A stretch of 64,000 nucleotides of DNA from Gordonia terrae. GTDB taxonomy: Bacteria > Actinomycetota > Actinomycetes > Mycobacteriales > Mycobacteriaceae. Positions 51,040 to 61,084 of this stretch are shown piece by piece (position 1 is the first letter of the stretch; each line of letters starts with the position of its first letter). The position numbers were made by a program, and so were the translations under genes. Location: assembly GCF_001698225.1 (NCBI RefSeq), contig NZ_CP016594.1, positions 2,604,001-2,668,000 on the forward strand, in the 5' to 3' direction. The notes below the pieces were generated by a model that saw nothing but the letters and a program-made list of their open reading frames with translations, was not told the origin of the DNA and made no database searches.

Positions 51040-51866
51040 TCGACGCGTCCGGGTTCGGAGACCGCTACGCACGTGTGGTCGCCGAGCGCGGGCGTCTGTG
51101 TGCGGGGATCGATCCACACGCGGCGCTGCTCGAGGAGTGGGGGCTGCCGGTCACCGTCGACGGCCTGTCCCGCTTCGCCGACATCTGCGTCGATTCGCTC
51201 GGGCCGGTGGCCGCGGTGATCAAACCTCAGGTCGCGTTCTTCGAGCCGTTCGGAGCGGCCGGTTTCGCGGTGCTCGAACGGGTCATCGCGGGCTGCCGGG
51301 ATGCGGGTGCGCTGGTGGTCGCCGACGCCAAACGCGGTGACATCGGTTCGACGATGGCCGCCTACGCGCAGGCATGGTTGTCGGACTCGTCGCCGCTGTG
51401 CGCCGACTCGGTGACCGCGTCGCCGTACCTCGGCTACGAGTCCCTCCGCCCCGCGCTCGACCTCGCTCGCGAGGGCTCCCGCGGAGTGTTCGTGTTGGCG
51501 CGGACGTCCAACCCCGAGGGCGGCGACATCCAGCGGGCGCGAGCGGGGGAGCAGACCGTCGCGCAATCGATCGTCGATGCCGCCGCGGCCGAGAACACCG
51601 ACGGCACCGCGACGGTCGGGCTGGTCGTCGGAGCCACCCGCGAACACGGCCTGGATCTCGCCGAATTACGCGGCCCTATCCTGGCGCCCGGGCTGGGCGC
51701 CCAGGGTGCCACGGCCGCCGATCTGCCCGTGGTGTTCGACGGCGCCGATCCGGCCTGGGTGCTGCCCGCCAGTTCCCGCGGGGTTCTTCGCGCCGGGCCG
51801 GACCCGACCTCGTTGCGCGACGCGTTCGTCAGGACTCGCGACGAGGTCGAGGCCGCGCTGGGCTGA
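51036..51866 (+). CDS. pyrF: Orotidine-5'-phosphate decarboxylase
   Basis: PyrF decarboxylates OMP to UMP, the end of the pathway and the effector of PyrR. The 276-residue protein belongs to the longer OMP decarboxylase subgroup found in mycobacteria. The catalytic [18 protein letters not shown] (Asp-Lys-Asp array) lies at about 97. [16 protein letters not shown] is the opening active-site segment, and APGLGAQGA is the phosphate-binding loop. The GTG at 51036 overlaps the carB stop. pyrD and pyrE are not in the window. A hairpin about 125 bp downstream probably ends the operon. Confidence 0.96.
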   Translation: MIDASGFGDRYARVVAERGRLCAGIDPHAALLEEWGLPVTVDGLSRFADICVDSLGPVAAVIKPQVAFFEPFGAAGFAVLERVIAGCRDAGALVVADAKRGDIGSTMAAYAQAWLSDSSPLCADSVTASPYLGYESLRPALDLAREGSRGVFVLARTSNPEGGDIQRARAGEQTVAQSIVDAAAAENTDGTATVGLVVGATREHGLDLAELRGPILAPGLGAQGATAADLPVVFDGADPAWVLPASSRGVLRAGPDPTSLRDAFVRTRDEVEAALG

Positions 51867-51990
51867 GACACCGGTGGCGGGCCTGCCCGTCACCCCGCAC
51901 GTCCGCCGGCCCCGGACGGCGCGACACGCGCGACCCCCCACCTCAATCGCAGAAATTCAGGTCACACCACTCGTGTCACACGCGTATCAG

Positions 51991-52011
51991 CGCGTCCGGG
52001 GTCCGGACGCG
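51991..52011 (+). terminator. Probable terminator of the pyr operon
   Basis: CGCGTCCGG (51991-51999) and CCGGACGCG (52003-52011) form a perfect nine-pair stem with a three-base loop, followed by GGTCTTTCG, a short T-containing tail. It is the strongest hairpin between pyrF and mihF. Confidence 0.65.
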
Positions 52012-52372
52012 GGTCTTTCGCGTTGCTAGCGAACCGCTGGCTGCGCGATGCCGCGCTGACCTGCGGTGATGATGCAAAACACGTAGTCAGGGCGATGGCG
52101 AGAACAGTGAATCGGTGCTGTGCCCGTGTGAACGCACCGAGAGCCCTACAACATGAGAAAAGACCGCGAAAACGGGGGGTCGCACTCGCAAATGCCTGCT
52201 CACGTCGGTACGGTCGCATTCGCCGCCAACATTTGATGGCGTCGGCCGGGTGCACACCCGGCTGACAGGCCGGCGATGGCGATCCAGCCGCGGTCGCACG
52301 GCAACAGCGCCTCGGACGCCCTTCTGGGCGAACGATGCAGTCCCACTCGAGAACGAAAGACGGAGGAACCCC
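52012..52372 (+). other. Long spacer/leader upstream of mihF
   Basis: Together with 51867-51990, this is the only stretch over 300 bases without a recognised gene. It is visibly less GC-rich in places (TGATGATGCAAAACACG, ATGAGAAAAGACCG) than the coding DNA. A stem GCCGGGTG/CACCCGGC sits at 52245-52262. A short open frame at 52023-52265 lacks codon bias and is not called. It probably holds the mihF promoter and a long untranslated leader. In mycobacteria the mihF start was annotated far upstream before being corrected, which agrees with a long leader. Confidence 0.5.
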
Positions 52373-52687
52373 GTGGCCCTTCCCCAGTTGACCGATGAGC
52401 AGCGCGCCGCTGCGTTGGAGAAGGCAGCTGCCGCTCGTCGTGTCCGCGCGGAGCTCAAGGAGCGCCTCAAGCGCGGTGGCACCGATCTCCAGCAGGTGCT
52501 CAAGGATGCCGAGAACGACGAGATCCTGGGCAAGATGAAGGTCTCGGCCCTGCTCGAGGCCCTGCCCAAGGTCGGCAAGGTCAAGGCGCAGGAGATCATG
52601 ACCGAGCTCGAGATCGCCCCGACCCGCCGCCTGCGCGGTCTCGGCGACCGTCAGCGCAAGGCTCTGCTCGAGAAGTTCAGCTCCTGA
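52373..52687 (+). CDS. mihF: mIHF, integration host factor of actinobacteria
   Basis: mIHF is a small nucleoid-associated DNA-binding protein of actinobacteria, unrelated to the HU-like IHF of E. coli. The 104-residue protein has a long N-terminal helix (DEQRAAALEKAAAARRVRA) and an S13-type helix-two-turn-helix domain with the hairpin LPKVGKVKAQEIM at about 62 and RRLRGLGDRQRKALL near the end. The GTG at 52373 has GGAGG six bases upstream and gives the family length. It is followed by gmk after 52 bp, the usual mihF-gmk-rpoZ order. Confidence 0.95.
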   Translation: MALPQLTDEQRAAALEKAAAARRVRAELKERLKRGGTDLQQVLKDAENDEILGKMKVSALLEALPKVGKVKAQEIMTELEIAPTRRLRGLGDRQRKALLEKFSS

Positions 52688-52739
52688 GCGTGAGCAACCG
52701 AACCGAATACGGCAGCGGGACGAACCCGGGGTCCGGACG

Positions 52740-53698
<959 letters not shown>

Positions 53699-53711
53699 TC
53701 CCGGCCCCCTG

Positions 53712-54983
53712 ATGACGACAGCGACCGGAACCCGGCGTCGCGTCCTGATCGGCGTCGGCGGCGGGATCGCGGCCTACAAGGTCTGTTCGGTGATCCGGCA
53801 CTTCACCGAGGCCGGCAACGACGTCCGTGTCGTGCCGACGCCGGCAGCACTCGAGTTCGTCGGCAAGGCGACCTTCGAGGCGCTGAGCGGCAATCCCGTT
53901 TCCACGACCGTGTTCGACGACGTCGACGAGGTCGCCCACGTCCGCCTCGGGCAGGGTGCCGACCTGGTCGTCATCGCCCCGGCCACCGCCGACCTCATGG
54001 CCCGCGCCGCCCAGGGACGCGCCGACGATCTGCTGACCGCGTCGCTGCTGACCGTCCGCTGTCCGGTGCTGTTCGTCCCGGCCATGCACACCGAGATGTG
54101 GGAGCACCCCGCCACGCAGGCCAATGTGGCGACGCTCCGGTCCCACGGCTCGGTCGTGATGACCCCGGCGTCGGGGCGCCTGACGGGTACCGACTCCGGC
54201 CGCGGCCGCCTCCCGGATCCGCAGGAGATCGCACTGGTCGGTGAACTGCTCCTCGACCGGTCCGATGCACTCCCATACGACCTCGCCGGGGTCCGGGTGC
54301 TCATCAGTGCCGGCGGCACCCGAGAACCACTCGACCCGGTCCGCTACCTCGGCAATCACAGCTCCGGCAAGCAGGGCTTCGCGCTTGCCCGCGCCGCTGC
54401 GCAACGCGGTGCGAGCGTCACCGTCGTCGCCGGGTCCACCGCCGACCCGGGTGACCCGGCCGGTGTGTCGATCGTGCGGATCTCGACCGCCGAGCAACTC
54501 GCCGACGAGATGACCAAGCGCGCGGCCGACGCCGACGTCGTCATCATGGCCGCCGCGGTCGCGGACTTCCGCCCGATCGCCGTCGCCGACGCCAAGATCA
54601 AGAAGGGCGACACGGGCCCGGCGCCCATCGAACTCACCACCAACCCCGACATCCTGCGCGGGCTGGTCACCGCCCGCGACGAGGGCCGGATCCCCCGCGA
54701 GACGGTGATCGTCGGCTTCGCCGCCGAGACCGGCGACGAGACGGGCGGAGTCCTCGACCATGGTCGCGCAAAACTCGCTCGCAAGGGCTGTGACCTGCTC
54801 GTCGTCAACGCCGTCGGCGACGGCAAGGCCTTCGGGACCGAGGACAACACCGGCTGGTTGCTCGCCGCCACCGGCGACGAGACCGCATTGCCCTTCGGGT
54901 CGAAAACACTCATGTCGAGCCGGATACTTGACGAAGTGCGCCAACTGGTGCCTGATGGTCGAGGAGCTCGACCGACCGATTAG
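53712..54983 (+). CDS. coaBC: Bifunctional phosphopantothenoylcysteine decarboxylase / phosphopantothenate-cysteine ligase
   Basis: CoaBC performs two steps of coenzyme A synthesis. The N-terminal flavin domain CoaC (about 1-185) has [15 protein letters not shown], the FMN-side [19 protein letters not shown], and the substrate-binding [11 protein letters not shown] at about 122. The C-terminal CoaB domain (about 190-423) has [18 protein letters not shown], the [14 protein letters not shown] block, AAAVADFRP and KIKKGDTG, where the lysines contact the substrate. The ATG at 53712 lies 13 bp after rpoZ. Confidence 0.97.
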   Translation: MTTATGTRRRVLIGVGGGIAAYKVCSVIRHFTEAGNDVRVVPTPAALEFVGKATFEALSGNPVSTTVFDDVDEVAHVRLGQGADLVVIAPATADLMARAAQGRADDLLTASLLTVRCPVLFVPAMHTEMWEHPATQANVATLRSHGSVVMTPASGRLTGTDSGRGRLPDPQEIALVGELLLDRSDALPYDLAGVRVLISAGGTREPLDPVRYLGNHSSGKQGFALARAAAQRGASVTVVAGSTADPGDPAGVSIVRISTAEQLADEMTKRAADADVVIMAAAVADFRPIAVADAKIKKGDTGPAPIELTTNPDILRGLVTARDEGRIPRETVIVGFAAETGDETGGVLDHGRAKLARKGCDLLVVNAVGDGKAFGTEDNTGWLLAATGDETALPFGSKTLMSSRILDEVRQLVPDGRGARPTD

Positions 54984-54989
54984 GTTGGA

Positions 54990-55072
54990 TGTAATCACCC
55001 GGCCAGTCGGACCTGGCCGACACTGCCAGCGGCGCGTCGACCACCGACGCGCGTAGATCTCGAGAGGATCTG
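54990..55072 (+). promoter_or_regulatory. metK promoter and leader with two hairpins
   Basis: TGTAAT (54990-54995) matches TATAAT at five of six positions. The leader then contains two stems in series: CGGCCAG/CTGGCCG (55000-55006 with 55013-55019, loop of six) and GCGCGTCG/CGACGCGC (55032-55039 with 55045-55052, loop of five). The ribosome-binding site GAGAGGA (55062-55068) follows. The two stems might be regulatory, but I cannot assign them to a known SAM riboswitch class; the leader seems too short. Confidence 0.5.
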
Positions 55073-56281
55073 ATGACCACCTCGTCACGCCTGTTCACGA
55101 GCGAATCCGTCACCGAGGGACACCCCGACAAGATCTGTGACGCGATCAGCGACTCGATTCTCGACGCCATCCTCACCGACGATCCCAAGGCGCGTGTCGC
55201 GGTCGAGACCCTCGTGACCACCGGGCAGGTGCACGTCGCCGGCGAGGTCACCACCACCGCCTACGCCGACATCCCCAAGATCGTGCGCGACAAGGTCCTC
55301 GAGATCGGCTACGACTCCTCGACGAAGGGATTCGACGGCGCGTCGTGCGGCGTGAACGTCGCCATCGGTGCGCAGTCCCCGGACATCGCCGGCGGCGTCT
55401 TCAACTCGCACGAGAGCCGCAGCGGCATCTCGGAAGACGAGATCGACAGCCAGGGCGCCGGCGACCAGGGCCTCATGTTCGGATACGCCACCAACGAGAC
55501 CCCCGAGCTCATGCCGGTGCCGATCGCGCTGGCCCACCGCCTGTCGCGTCGCCTCACCGAGGTGCGCAAGAACGGCACGCTGCCGTACCTGCGCCCGGAC
55601 GGCAAGACGCAGGTCACCATCGAATACGACGGTGACACGCCGGTTCGTCTGGACACCGTGGTCCTGTCGACGCAGCACGCGGCCGACATCGACCTCGACA
55701 ACCTCCTCACCCCGGACATCAAGAAGCAGGTCGTCGACGCGGTACTCGCCGAGATCGACCTGCCGACCCTCGACACCACCGACTACCGCCTCCTGGTGAA
55801 CCCGACCGGCAAGTTCGTCCTCGGAGGTCCGATGGGTGACGCCGGGCTGACCGGTCGCAAGATCATCGTCGACACCTACGGCGGCATGGCCCGCCACGGT
55901 GGTGGCGCGTTCTCCGGCAAGGATCCGTCGAAGGTCGACCGCAGCGCCGCCTACGCGATGCGCTGGGTCGCCAAGAACGCCGTGGCGGCGGGGCTCGCCA
56001 ACCGCATCGAGGTCCAGGTCGCCTATGCCATCGGCAAGGCCGCACCGGTCGGGTTGTTCGTCGAGACGTTCGGCACCGAGAAGGTCGATCCGGCCGTCAT
56101 CGAGCGCGTCATCAAGGAGAACTTCGACCTGCGTCCGCTCGCGATCATCCGCGACCTGGACCTGTTGCGCCCGATCTACGCGCCGACCGCCGCCTATGGC
56201 CACTTCGGCCGCACCGACGTCGACCTGCCGTGGGAGCGGACCGACCGCGCGGAGAAGCTGCGGGCCGCCGCGGGTCTGTAG
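55073..56281 (+). CDS. metK: S-adenosylmethionine synthetase
   Basis: MetK makes S-adenosylmethionine from methionine and ATP. The 402-residue protein has [16 protein letters not shown] at about 8 (the metal/phosphate region), the hexapeptide [11 protein letters not shown] at about 128, and the P-loop-like [19 protein letters not shown] at about 281. The ATG has GAGAGGA at the right spacing. It is followed by priA after 64 bp. Confidence 0.98.
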   Translation: MTTSSRLFTSESVTEGHPDKICDAISDSILDAILTDDPKARVAVETLVTTGQVHVAGEVTTTAYADIPKIVRDKVLEIGYDSSTKGFDGASCGVNVAIGAQSPDIAGGVFNSHESRSGISEDEIDSQGAGDQGLMFGYATNETPELMPVPIALAHRLSRRLTEVRKNGTLPYLRPDGKTQVTIEYDGDTPVRLDTVVLSTQHAADIDLDNLLTPDIKKQVVDAVLAEIDLPTLDTTDYRLLVNPTGKFVLGGPMGDAGLTGRKIIVDTYGGMARHGGGAFSGKDPSKVDRSAAYAMRWVAKNAVAAGLANRIEVQVAYAIGKAAPVGLFVETFGTEKVDPAVIERVIKENFDLRPLAIIRDLDLLRPIYAPTAAYGHFGRTDVDLPWERTDRAEKLRAAAGL

Positions 56282-56345
56282 ACCCTCTGCGGAAGTACTC
56301 TCACTGACACCCAAAGGAGCACGGGTCCCGGCCGCTGAGCTGCCG

Positions 56346-58310
56346 GTGGCCCGTGTTCTGCCTGTTCTGGGACTCGCGCACCTCGACCGGCCGTTCGACT
56401 ACCTGATCGACGCCGACCAGGACGAGGCCGCGCAGCCCGGCGTGCGCGTCCGCGTGCGATTCTCCGGTCGGCTCGTCGACGGTTACCTTCTCGACCGCAT
56501 CGAGAAGAGCGATCACCCCGGCAAGCTGGGGTGGCTCGACCGTGTCGTGTCCGCGGAACCGGTGCTGACCCCACAACTGGCGACGCTGTGTCGCGCTGTG
56601 GCCGATCGGTATGCGGGGACCATGGGCGACGTCGTGCGTCTGGCGATCCCGCCGCGGCACGCGCGCACCGAGAAGGAGACGACTCCAGAACCGACTTCCG
56701 TCGTGGAGACGCCCGAGCTCGCCGACTGGCATCGGTATCCGCTCGCCGATTCCTACGTCGAGAATCTCGTCGACGGCCATCCGCGCGCCGTCTGGCAGGC
56801 CCTGCCGGGGGAGGACTGGCCACGTCGTCTCGCCGAGCTCGCCGCGGCGACGCTCGCGTCCGGGCGCGGGTGCATTCTCATCGTCCCCGATCAGCGGGAT
56901 CTCGATCGCGTATGGGCGGAGTGTGAGCCGCTGATCGGCGATCGTGGTGTCGCGCTGTCGGCCGGTCTCGGACCCACCGCGCGCTATCGCAGGTGGCTGG
57001 CCGTGCGGCGGGGCGCCGCGCAACTGGTGATCGGCACCCGCAGCGCGGTGTTCGCGCCGGTCGCCGATCTCGGCCTCGTCGTCGTGTGGGATGACGGCGA
57101 CGACAGCATGTCGGACCCGCGGGCGCCGTATCCGCACCCCCGCGAGGTTGCGGTGCTGCGCTCCCACCACGAGCGATGCGGCCTGCTGCTCGGCGGTTTC
57201 GCCCGGACCGCCGAGGCCCAGGCGCTGGTCGCGTCGGGCTGGGCGCATGATCTCGTCGCCGATCGCGCGACCGTCCGTGGCCGCAGCCCACGCGTCCAGG
57301 CCATCTCCGACGACGACCGCCAGATCGCGCGCGACCCCATGGCGAGGTCGGCACGTATCCCCGAAGTCGCGTTCGACGCGGCACGCTCGGCGTTCGCCGC
57401 CGATCGTCCGGTGGTGTTCAGCGTCCCGCGGCGCGGATATGTGCCGTCGCTGGCGTGCACGCGCTGCCGGGAACACGCGCGCTGCCGCGCCTGTCACGGT
57501 CCCCTCCAACTCGACGCCGACCAGCGGCTGAGCTGCCGATGGTGTGGGCGTCCCGAACGGTCCTTCCGCTGCCCGGAGTGCGGCAACACCTCGGTGCGGG
57601 CGACGGTGACCGGCGCCCGCCGGACGGCCGAGGAGCTGGGCCGCGCGTTCGCCGGTGTGCCCGTCCTGACCAGCGGGGGCGACACGATCCTCGACGAGAT
57701 CGAACCCGGTGCGCGGCTCGTGGTCGCGACACCGGGCGCCGAACCGGTGGCTCCGGGCGGGTACGGCGCGGCGGTCGTCGTCGACACCTGGGCGCAGCTC
57801 GACCGTGCCGACCTGCGCGCCGAGGAGCACGCGGTCCGCCGCTGGATGGCGCTCGCCGCGATGGTCACGCCGCACGGCGATGGCGGTCGCGTGGTGATCG
57901 TCGCCGACTCGTCACTGGCTCCCGTGCAAGCGCTGATCCGTTGGGACCCGGTGGGATTCGCGTCGATCCAGTTGCGGCAGCGGGTGGAACTCGGCTTTCC
58001 GCCGGCCGTCACGATGGCCTCGGTCGACGGACCGACCGGGGTGATCACGGACTTCGTCGAGCATCTCGAATTGCCCACTGACGCGGACGTTCTCGGACCC
58101 GTGCCCCTACCTCCAGGAGTGCGGCCCCCCGCCGGAAGCGCGGACTGGGAGGCCGCGGCAGATGACGAGATGGATCGAATTCTGGTGCGGTTGCCGCGTA
58201 AGGACGGACGGTTCCTCGCGGAGGCGCTCGTCGCGGGCCAGGTCCGCCGGAACACGCATCGGCAGACCGGGCCGATCCGGGTGCAGATCGACCCGCCTAC
58301 GATCGGATGA
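56346..58310 (+). CDS. priA: PriA-like primosomal protein N', helicase-inactive type
   Basis: PriA restarts replication forks. The 654-residue actinobacterial form keeps the N-terminal DNA-binding domain (opening ARVLPVLGLAHLDRPFDYL) and the cysteine-rich zinc region at about 367-415 (CTRCREHARCRACH, CRWCGRPERSFRCPECG). It lacks a Walker A lysine loop where GSGKT is expected, and the DEEH box is replaced by WDDGDD. It is therefore predicted not to be an active helicase. The start is uncertain: GTG at 56346 is the first usable codon at the conserved opening but has no good ribosome-binding site, while AAAGGAG at 56313-56319 is too far upstream. The next gene begins directly after the stop. Confidence 0.9.
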   Translation: MARVLPVLGLAHLDRPFDYLIDADQDEAAQPGVRVRVRFSGRLVDGYLLDRIEKSDHPGKLGWLDRVVSAEPVLTPQLATLCRAVADRYAGTMGDVVRLAIPPRHARTEKETTPEPTSVVETPELADWHRYPLADSYVENLVDGHPRAVWQALPGEDWPRRLAELAAATLASGRGCILIVPDQRDLDRVWAECEPLIGDRGVALSAGLGPTARYRRWLAVRRGAAQLVIGTRSAVFAPVADLGLVVVWDDGDDSMSDPRAPYPHPREVAVLRSHHERCGLLLGGFARTAEAQALVASGWAHDLVADRATVRGRSPRVQAISDDDRQIARDPMARSARIPEVAFDAARSAFAADRPVVFSVPRRGYVPSLACTRCREHARCRACHGPLQLDADQRLSCRWCGRPERSFRCPECGNTSVRATVTGARRTAEELGRAFAGVPVLTSGGDTILDEIEPGARLVVATPGAEPVAPGGYGAAVVVDTWAQLDRADLRAEEHAVRRWMALAAMVTPHGDGGRVVIVADSSLAPVQALIRWDPVGFASIQLRQRVELGFPPAVTMASVDGPTGVITDFVEHLELPTDADVLGPVPLPPGVRPPAGSADWEAAADDEMDRILVRLPRKDGRFLAEALVAGQVRRNTHRQTGPIRVQIDPPTIG

Positions 58311-59273
58311 ATGCGCATCGTTTTCGCCGGGACCCCCGAGGTCGCCGTGCCGTCGTTGCAGGCCCTCATCGACTCGCCGTCACATGAGGTCGTCGGGGTC
58401 GTCACCCGCCCCGATGCGGTGTCCGGCCGCGGCCGCAAGGTGATGCGGTCTCCCGTCGGCCTACTCGCCGACGAGCACTCGCTCGAGGTGATCACCCCGC
58501 GACGGCTGTCCGAGCCGGAGGTCGACGACGTGCTCCGGCGCTGGGCTCCCGACTGCGGCGCCGTCGTGGCCTACGGCGGGCTCGTACCACCCGGACTGCT
58601 CGACCTCCCGCGACACGGCTGGATCAATCTGCATTTCTCGGTGCTTCCCGCCTGGCGCGGTGCGGCTCCGGTCCAGGCCGCCATCGCGGCCGGCGACGAG
58701 GTGACGGGCGCCAGCACGTTCCGGCTCGAGAAGGGCCTCGACACCGGCCCGGTCTTCGGCGTGCTGACCGAGACCATCCGGCCCACCGACACCAGCGGCG
58801 ACCTCCTGGCACGGCTGGCCGATGCCGGCTCCGGGTTGTTGCTGTCCACCCTCGACGGCCTGGAGGCGGGCGAACTCGCCCCCGAACCACAGCCCACGGC
58901 CGGCGTGAGCCACGCGCCCAAGATCGAGGTCGACGACGCCAAGGTCCGATGGGACCTGCCGGCGCACATCATCGATCGACTGATCCGCGCGTACACCCCC
59001 GCCCCCGGACCGTGGACGAGTCTCGACGACGCGCGGATCAAGGTGGGGCCGGTGTCGATCGTGTTGTCGACCGACGACCCCGGTCTGCCCGAGGCGGTGC
59101 GGGACGGTTCACTCGCGCCCGGTGCTCTCGCGGTCAGCAAGAAGGCGGTGTTCGTCGGAACGGGCTCGCAGCCGGTGGCACTGGGCACCGTGCAACCGCC
59201 CGGAAAGAAGCCGATGCCCGCGCCCGACTGGGCCCGCGGCGCGCGTCTGACCGACGGGACGGTCCTGGGATGA
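58311..59273 (+). CDS. fmt: Methionyl-tRNA formyltransferase
   Basis: Fmt formylates the initiator Met-tRNA using 10-formyl-tetrahydrofolate. The 320-residue protein opens [19 protein letters not shown]. It carries the catalytic region [20 protein letters not shown] at about 104-123 with the Asn and His, and a catalytic aspartate in LDTGPVFG at about 142. The C-terminal OB-like tRNA-binding domain fills about 208-320. The ATG directly follows the priA stop, and its TGA overlaps rsmB by four bases. Confidence 0.97.
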   Translation: MRIVFAGTPEVAVPSLQALIDSPSHEVVGVVTRPDAVSGRGRKVMRSPVGLLADEHSLEVITPRRLSEPEVDDVLRRWAPDCGAVVAYGGLVPPGLLDLPRHGWINLHFSVLPAWRGAAPVQAAIAAGDEVTGASTFRLEKGLDTGPVFGVLTETIRPTDTSGDLLARLADAGSGLLLSTLDGLEAGELAPEPQPTAGVSHAPKIEVDDAKVRWDLPAHIIDRLIRAYTPAPGPWTSLDDARIKVGPVSIVLSTDDPGLPEAVRDGSLAPGALAVSKKAVFVGTGSQPVALGTVQPPGKKPMPAPDWARGARLTDGTVLG

Positions 59274-60643
59274 GCGGGAAGTTCCGGCAGAAGGATCTCG
59301 ATCCCGCCCGCGTGGCGGCCCGCGACACCTTGCGCGCAGTGCGTGAACGCGACGCCTACGCCAACCTCGTTCTTCCGAAGATGCTGCGGGACAGAAGAAT
59401 CGAAGGACGCGACGCTGCCTTCGCCACGGAACTGGCCTACGGTGCGGCGCGAGCACAGGGTTTGCTGGACGCGGTGATCTCGGCCGCCGCGAAACGGCCG
59501 GTCGCCGACATCGACGGCTCGGTTCTCGACGTCTTGCGCCTGGGTACCTATCAGCTGTTGCGGACGAGGGTCGGCGCGCACGCCGCGGTGTCCACGTCGG
59601 TCGATCTGGTGCGTTCCGAGAACGGAATGGGACCGTCGGGTTTCGCGAATGCCGTGCTGCGGAAGGTCTCGCAGAAGGACGAGGACATGTGGGTGGAGGA
59701 GCTCGCCCCGTCGCCCGCGGACGATCTCGTCGGCTATCTCGCCTTCCAGTACGCCCATCCGCGATGGATCGCGGAGGTGTTCCGCGATGCGCTCGGCGGT
59801 TCGGCGGGACAACTGCAGGCTGCGCTGGCCGCCGATGACGAGCGACCGCCGGTGCATCTCGTGGCGCGTCCCGGTCTCATCACCGCCGAGGAACTCGCTC
59901 TCACCAGCGAGGGCGAGGTCGGCGACTTCTCCCCGTACTGCGTCTACCTGCCGGGCGGCGATCCCGGCGACGTCGCCGCGATTCGCGAGGGGTACGCGGG
60001 CGTGCAGGACGAGGGCAGTCAGCTGATCGCTCGTGCGGTGACCGTTGCCGAGGTCGCCGACGACGGCGGTCGATGGCTCGACATGTGCGCCGGCCCCGGC
60101 GGAAAGGCCGCACTCATCGGTTCGCTCGCCGAGATCGACGGTGCCCGACTCGATGCGGTCGAGGTGTCCGAGCATCGCGCCGGCCTGATCCGCAAGGTCG
60201 TGTCCGACCTGCCGGTGACCATCCATGTCGCCGACGCCCGGTCCAGTGGGCTCGATGACGGTTACGACCGGATCCTGCTCGACGCCCCGTGCTCGGGGCT
60301 GGGGTCGCTGCGCCGACGCCCCGAATCCCGGTGGCGCCGGACCGCTGCCGACGTCGACGAACTCGTCGTCCTCCAGAAGCAACTGCTCACCGAAGCCCTG
60401 CGGTTGGTCAAACCCGGTGGTGTGGTGCTCTATTCGACGTGTTCGCCACACCCGGCCGAGACGACCGCGGTGGTGGCCGACGTGGTGGCATCGGTCGACG
60501 GCGTGCGCCAACTCGATGCCCGCCCGCTCGTGACGGTGGGCAAACTCGGCCCGGACCTGTTGGGCGACGGCCCCCACGTACAGCTCTGGCCACATGTCCA
60601 CGGCACCGACGCCATGTTCTTGGCGGCGTTGACGCGGGACTGA
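59270..60643 (+). CDS. rsmB: 16S rRNA (cytosine-967-C5)-methyltransferase RsmB
   Basis: RsmB methylates C967 of 16S rRNA using S-adenosylmethionine made by MetK. The 457-residue protein has an N-terminal NusB-like helical domain (about 1-150) and a Rossmann methyltransferase domain. The SAM motif [17 protein letters not shown] lies at about 272, [15 protein letters not shown] at about 337 with the release cysteine, and [14 protein letters not shown] at about 388 with the catalytic cysteine. The ATG overlaps fmt. In M. tuberculosis the next gene is rpe; here an unrelated cassette follows. Confidence 0.96.
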   Translation: MSGKFRQKDLDPARVAARDTLRAVRERDAYANLVLPKMLRDRRIEGRDAAFATELAYGAARAQGLLDAVISAAAKRPVADIDGSVLDVLRLGTYQLLRTRVGAHAAVSTSVDLVRSENGMGPSGFANAVLRKVSQKDEDMWVEELAPSPADDLVGYLAFQYAHPRWIAEVFRDALGGSAGQLQAALAADDERPPVHLVARPGLITAEELALTSEGEVGDFSPYCVYLPGGDPGDVAAIREGYAGVQDEGSQLIARAVTVAEVADDGGRWLDMCAGPGGKAALIGSLAEIDGARLDAVEVSEHRAGLIRKVVSDLPVTIHVADARSSGLDDGYDRILLDAPCSGLGSLRRRPESRWRRTAADVDELVVLQKQLLTEALRLVKPGGVVLYSTCSPHPAETTAVVADVVASVDGVRQLDARPLVTVGKLGPDLLGDGPHVQLWPHVHGTDAMFLAALTRD

Positions 60644-60650
60644 CGACCAC

Positions 60651-60673
60651 GACCGAGCCCGGTCCGGTCGGTC
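60651..60673 (+). terminator. Weak hairpin after rsmB
   Basis: GACCGA (60651-60656) and TCGGTC (60668-60673) pair around a GC-rich loop just after the rsmB stop. It is the only candidate end for the metK-rsmB transcript. It lacks a T tract. Confidence 0.35.
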
Positions 60674-60713
60674 AACGTGTGCACAAGGCAGAGACTTCGG
60701 AGTCGTCCTGGGG

Positions 60714-60719
60714 TAGTCT
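60714..60719 (+). promoter_or_regulatory. Candidate -10 of the secretion-associated cassette
   Basis: TAGTCT fits TANNNT and lies 59 bp before the ATG of the first cassette gene. No clear -35 is seen. The surrounding DNA (GATCGCGTTTTCGCAACTGG) is A/T-richer than the preceding genes. Confidence 0.4.
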
Positions 60720-60772
60720 GCGATCGCGTTTTCGCAACTGGCAGAGAGCCTGCGTGCGCTCGGACGGGGGAA

Positions 60773-61084
60773 ATGGTGGGCGAACGGTTTGCTGTGGACG
60801 AGGTCGGCACGATCTACGACGTCGGAGCCACGCTCGCGCAATGTGGTACCGAGATCGGAAGTCTCTGGAAGACCGAGGGCGCGTTCGTTCTCGCGACCGC
60901 AGGAATGCCGAACTCGGCGATCGGGGAGGCCTGCGCGGACAAGGATTCCCTCGTGCGCGCGGTTCTCGGCAGGGCAGCGTCCAGACTGGACCAGGTGGCG
61001 CAGACCTGCTTCCAGGCTGGACAGCAAGTGATTGACACCGAGGACGAGCTGGCCAGCGGTTTCAACGCGATCTCAGAGTTCTGA
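60773..61084 (+). CDS. Small helical EspC/WXG100-sized protein
   Basis: The 103-residue protein is predicted to be mostly helical, has no signal peptide, and resembles in length and pattern the EspC-type ESX (type VII) secretion-associated proteins of mycobacteria: FAVDEVGTIYDVGATLAQ, a central glycine- and alanine-rich turn, and SRLDQVAQTCFQAGQQVIDTE. No classical WxG is present, but SLWKTEG lies near the expected turn. The ATG at 60773 has GGGGGA just upstream. Its stop shares one base with the next ATG, so the two are coupled and may form a complex. Assignment to type VII secretion is inference. Confidence 0.6.
   Translation: MVGERFAVDEVGTIYDVGATLAQCGTEIGSLWKTEGAFVLATAGMPNSAIGEACADKDSLVRAVLGRAASRLDQVAQTCFQAGQQVIDTEDELASGFNAISEF

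Noticed and set aside
52023..52265. Open frame of 80 codons upstream of mihF
   Set aside because: Codon use does not match the neighbours, there is no good start context, and the composition is that of an untranslated leader. A small coding gene cannot be excluded entirely.
54984..55072. Known SAM riboswitch before metK
   Set aside because: The leader is under 90 bases and has two simple stems. I could not find the conserved cores of the SAM classes. It is kept only as an undefined leader structure.
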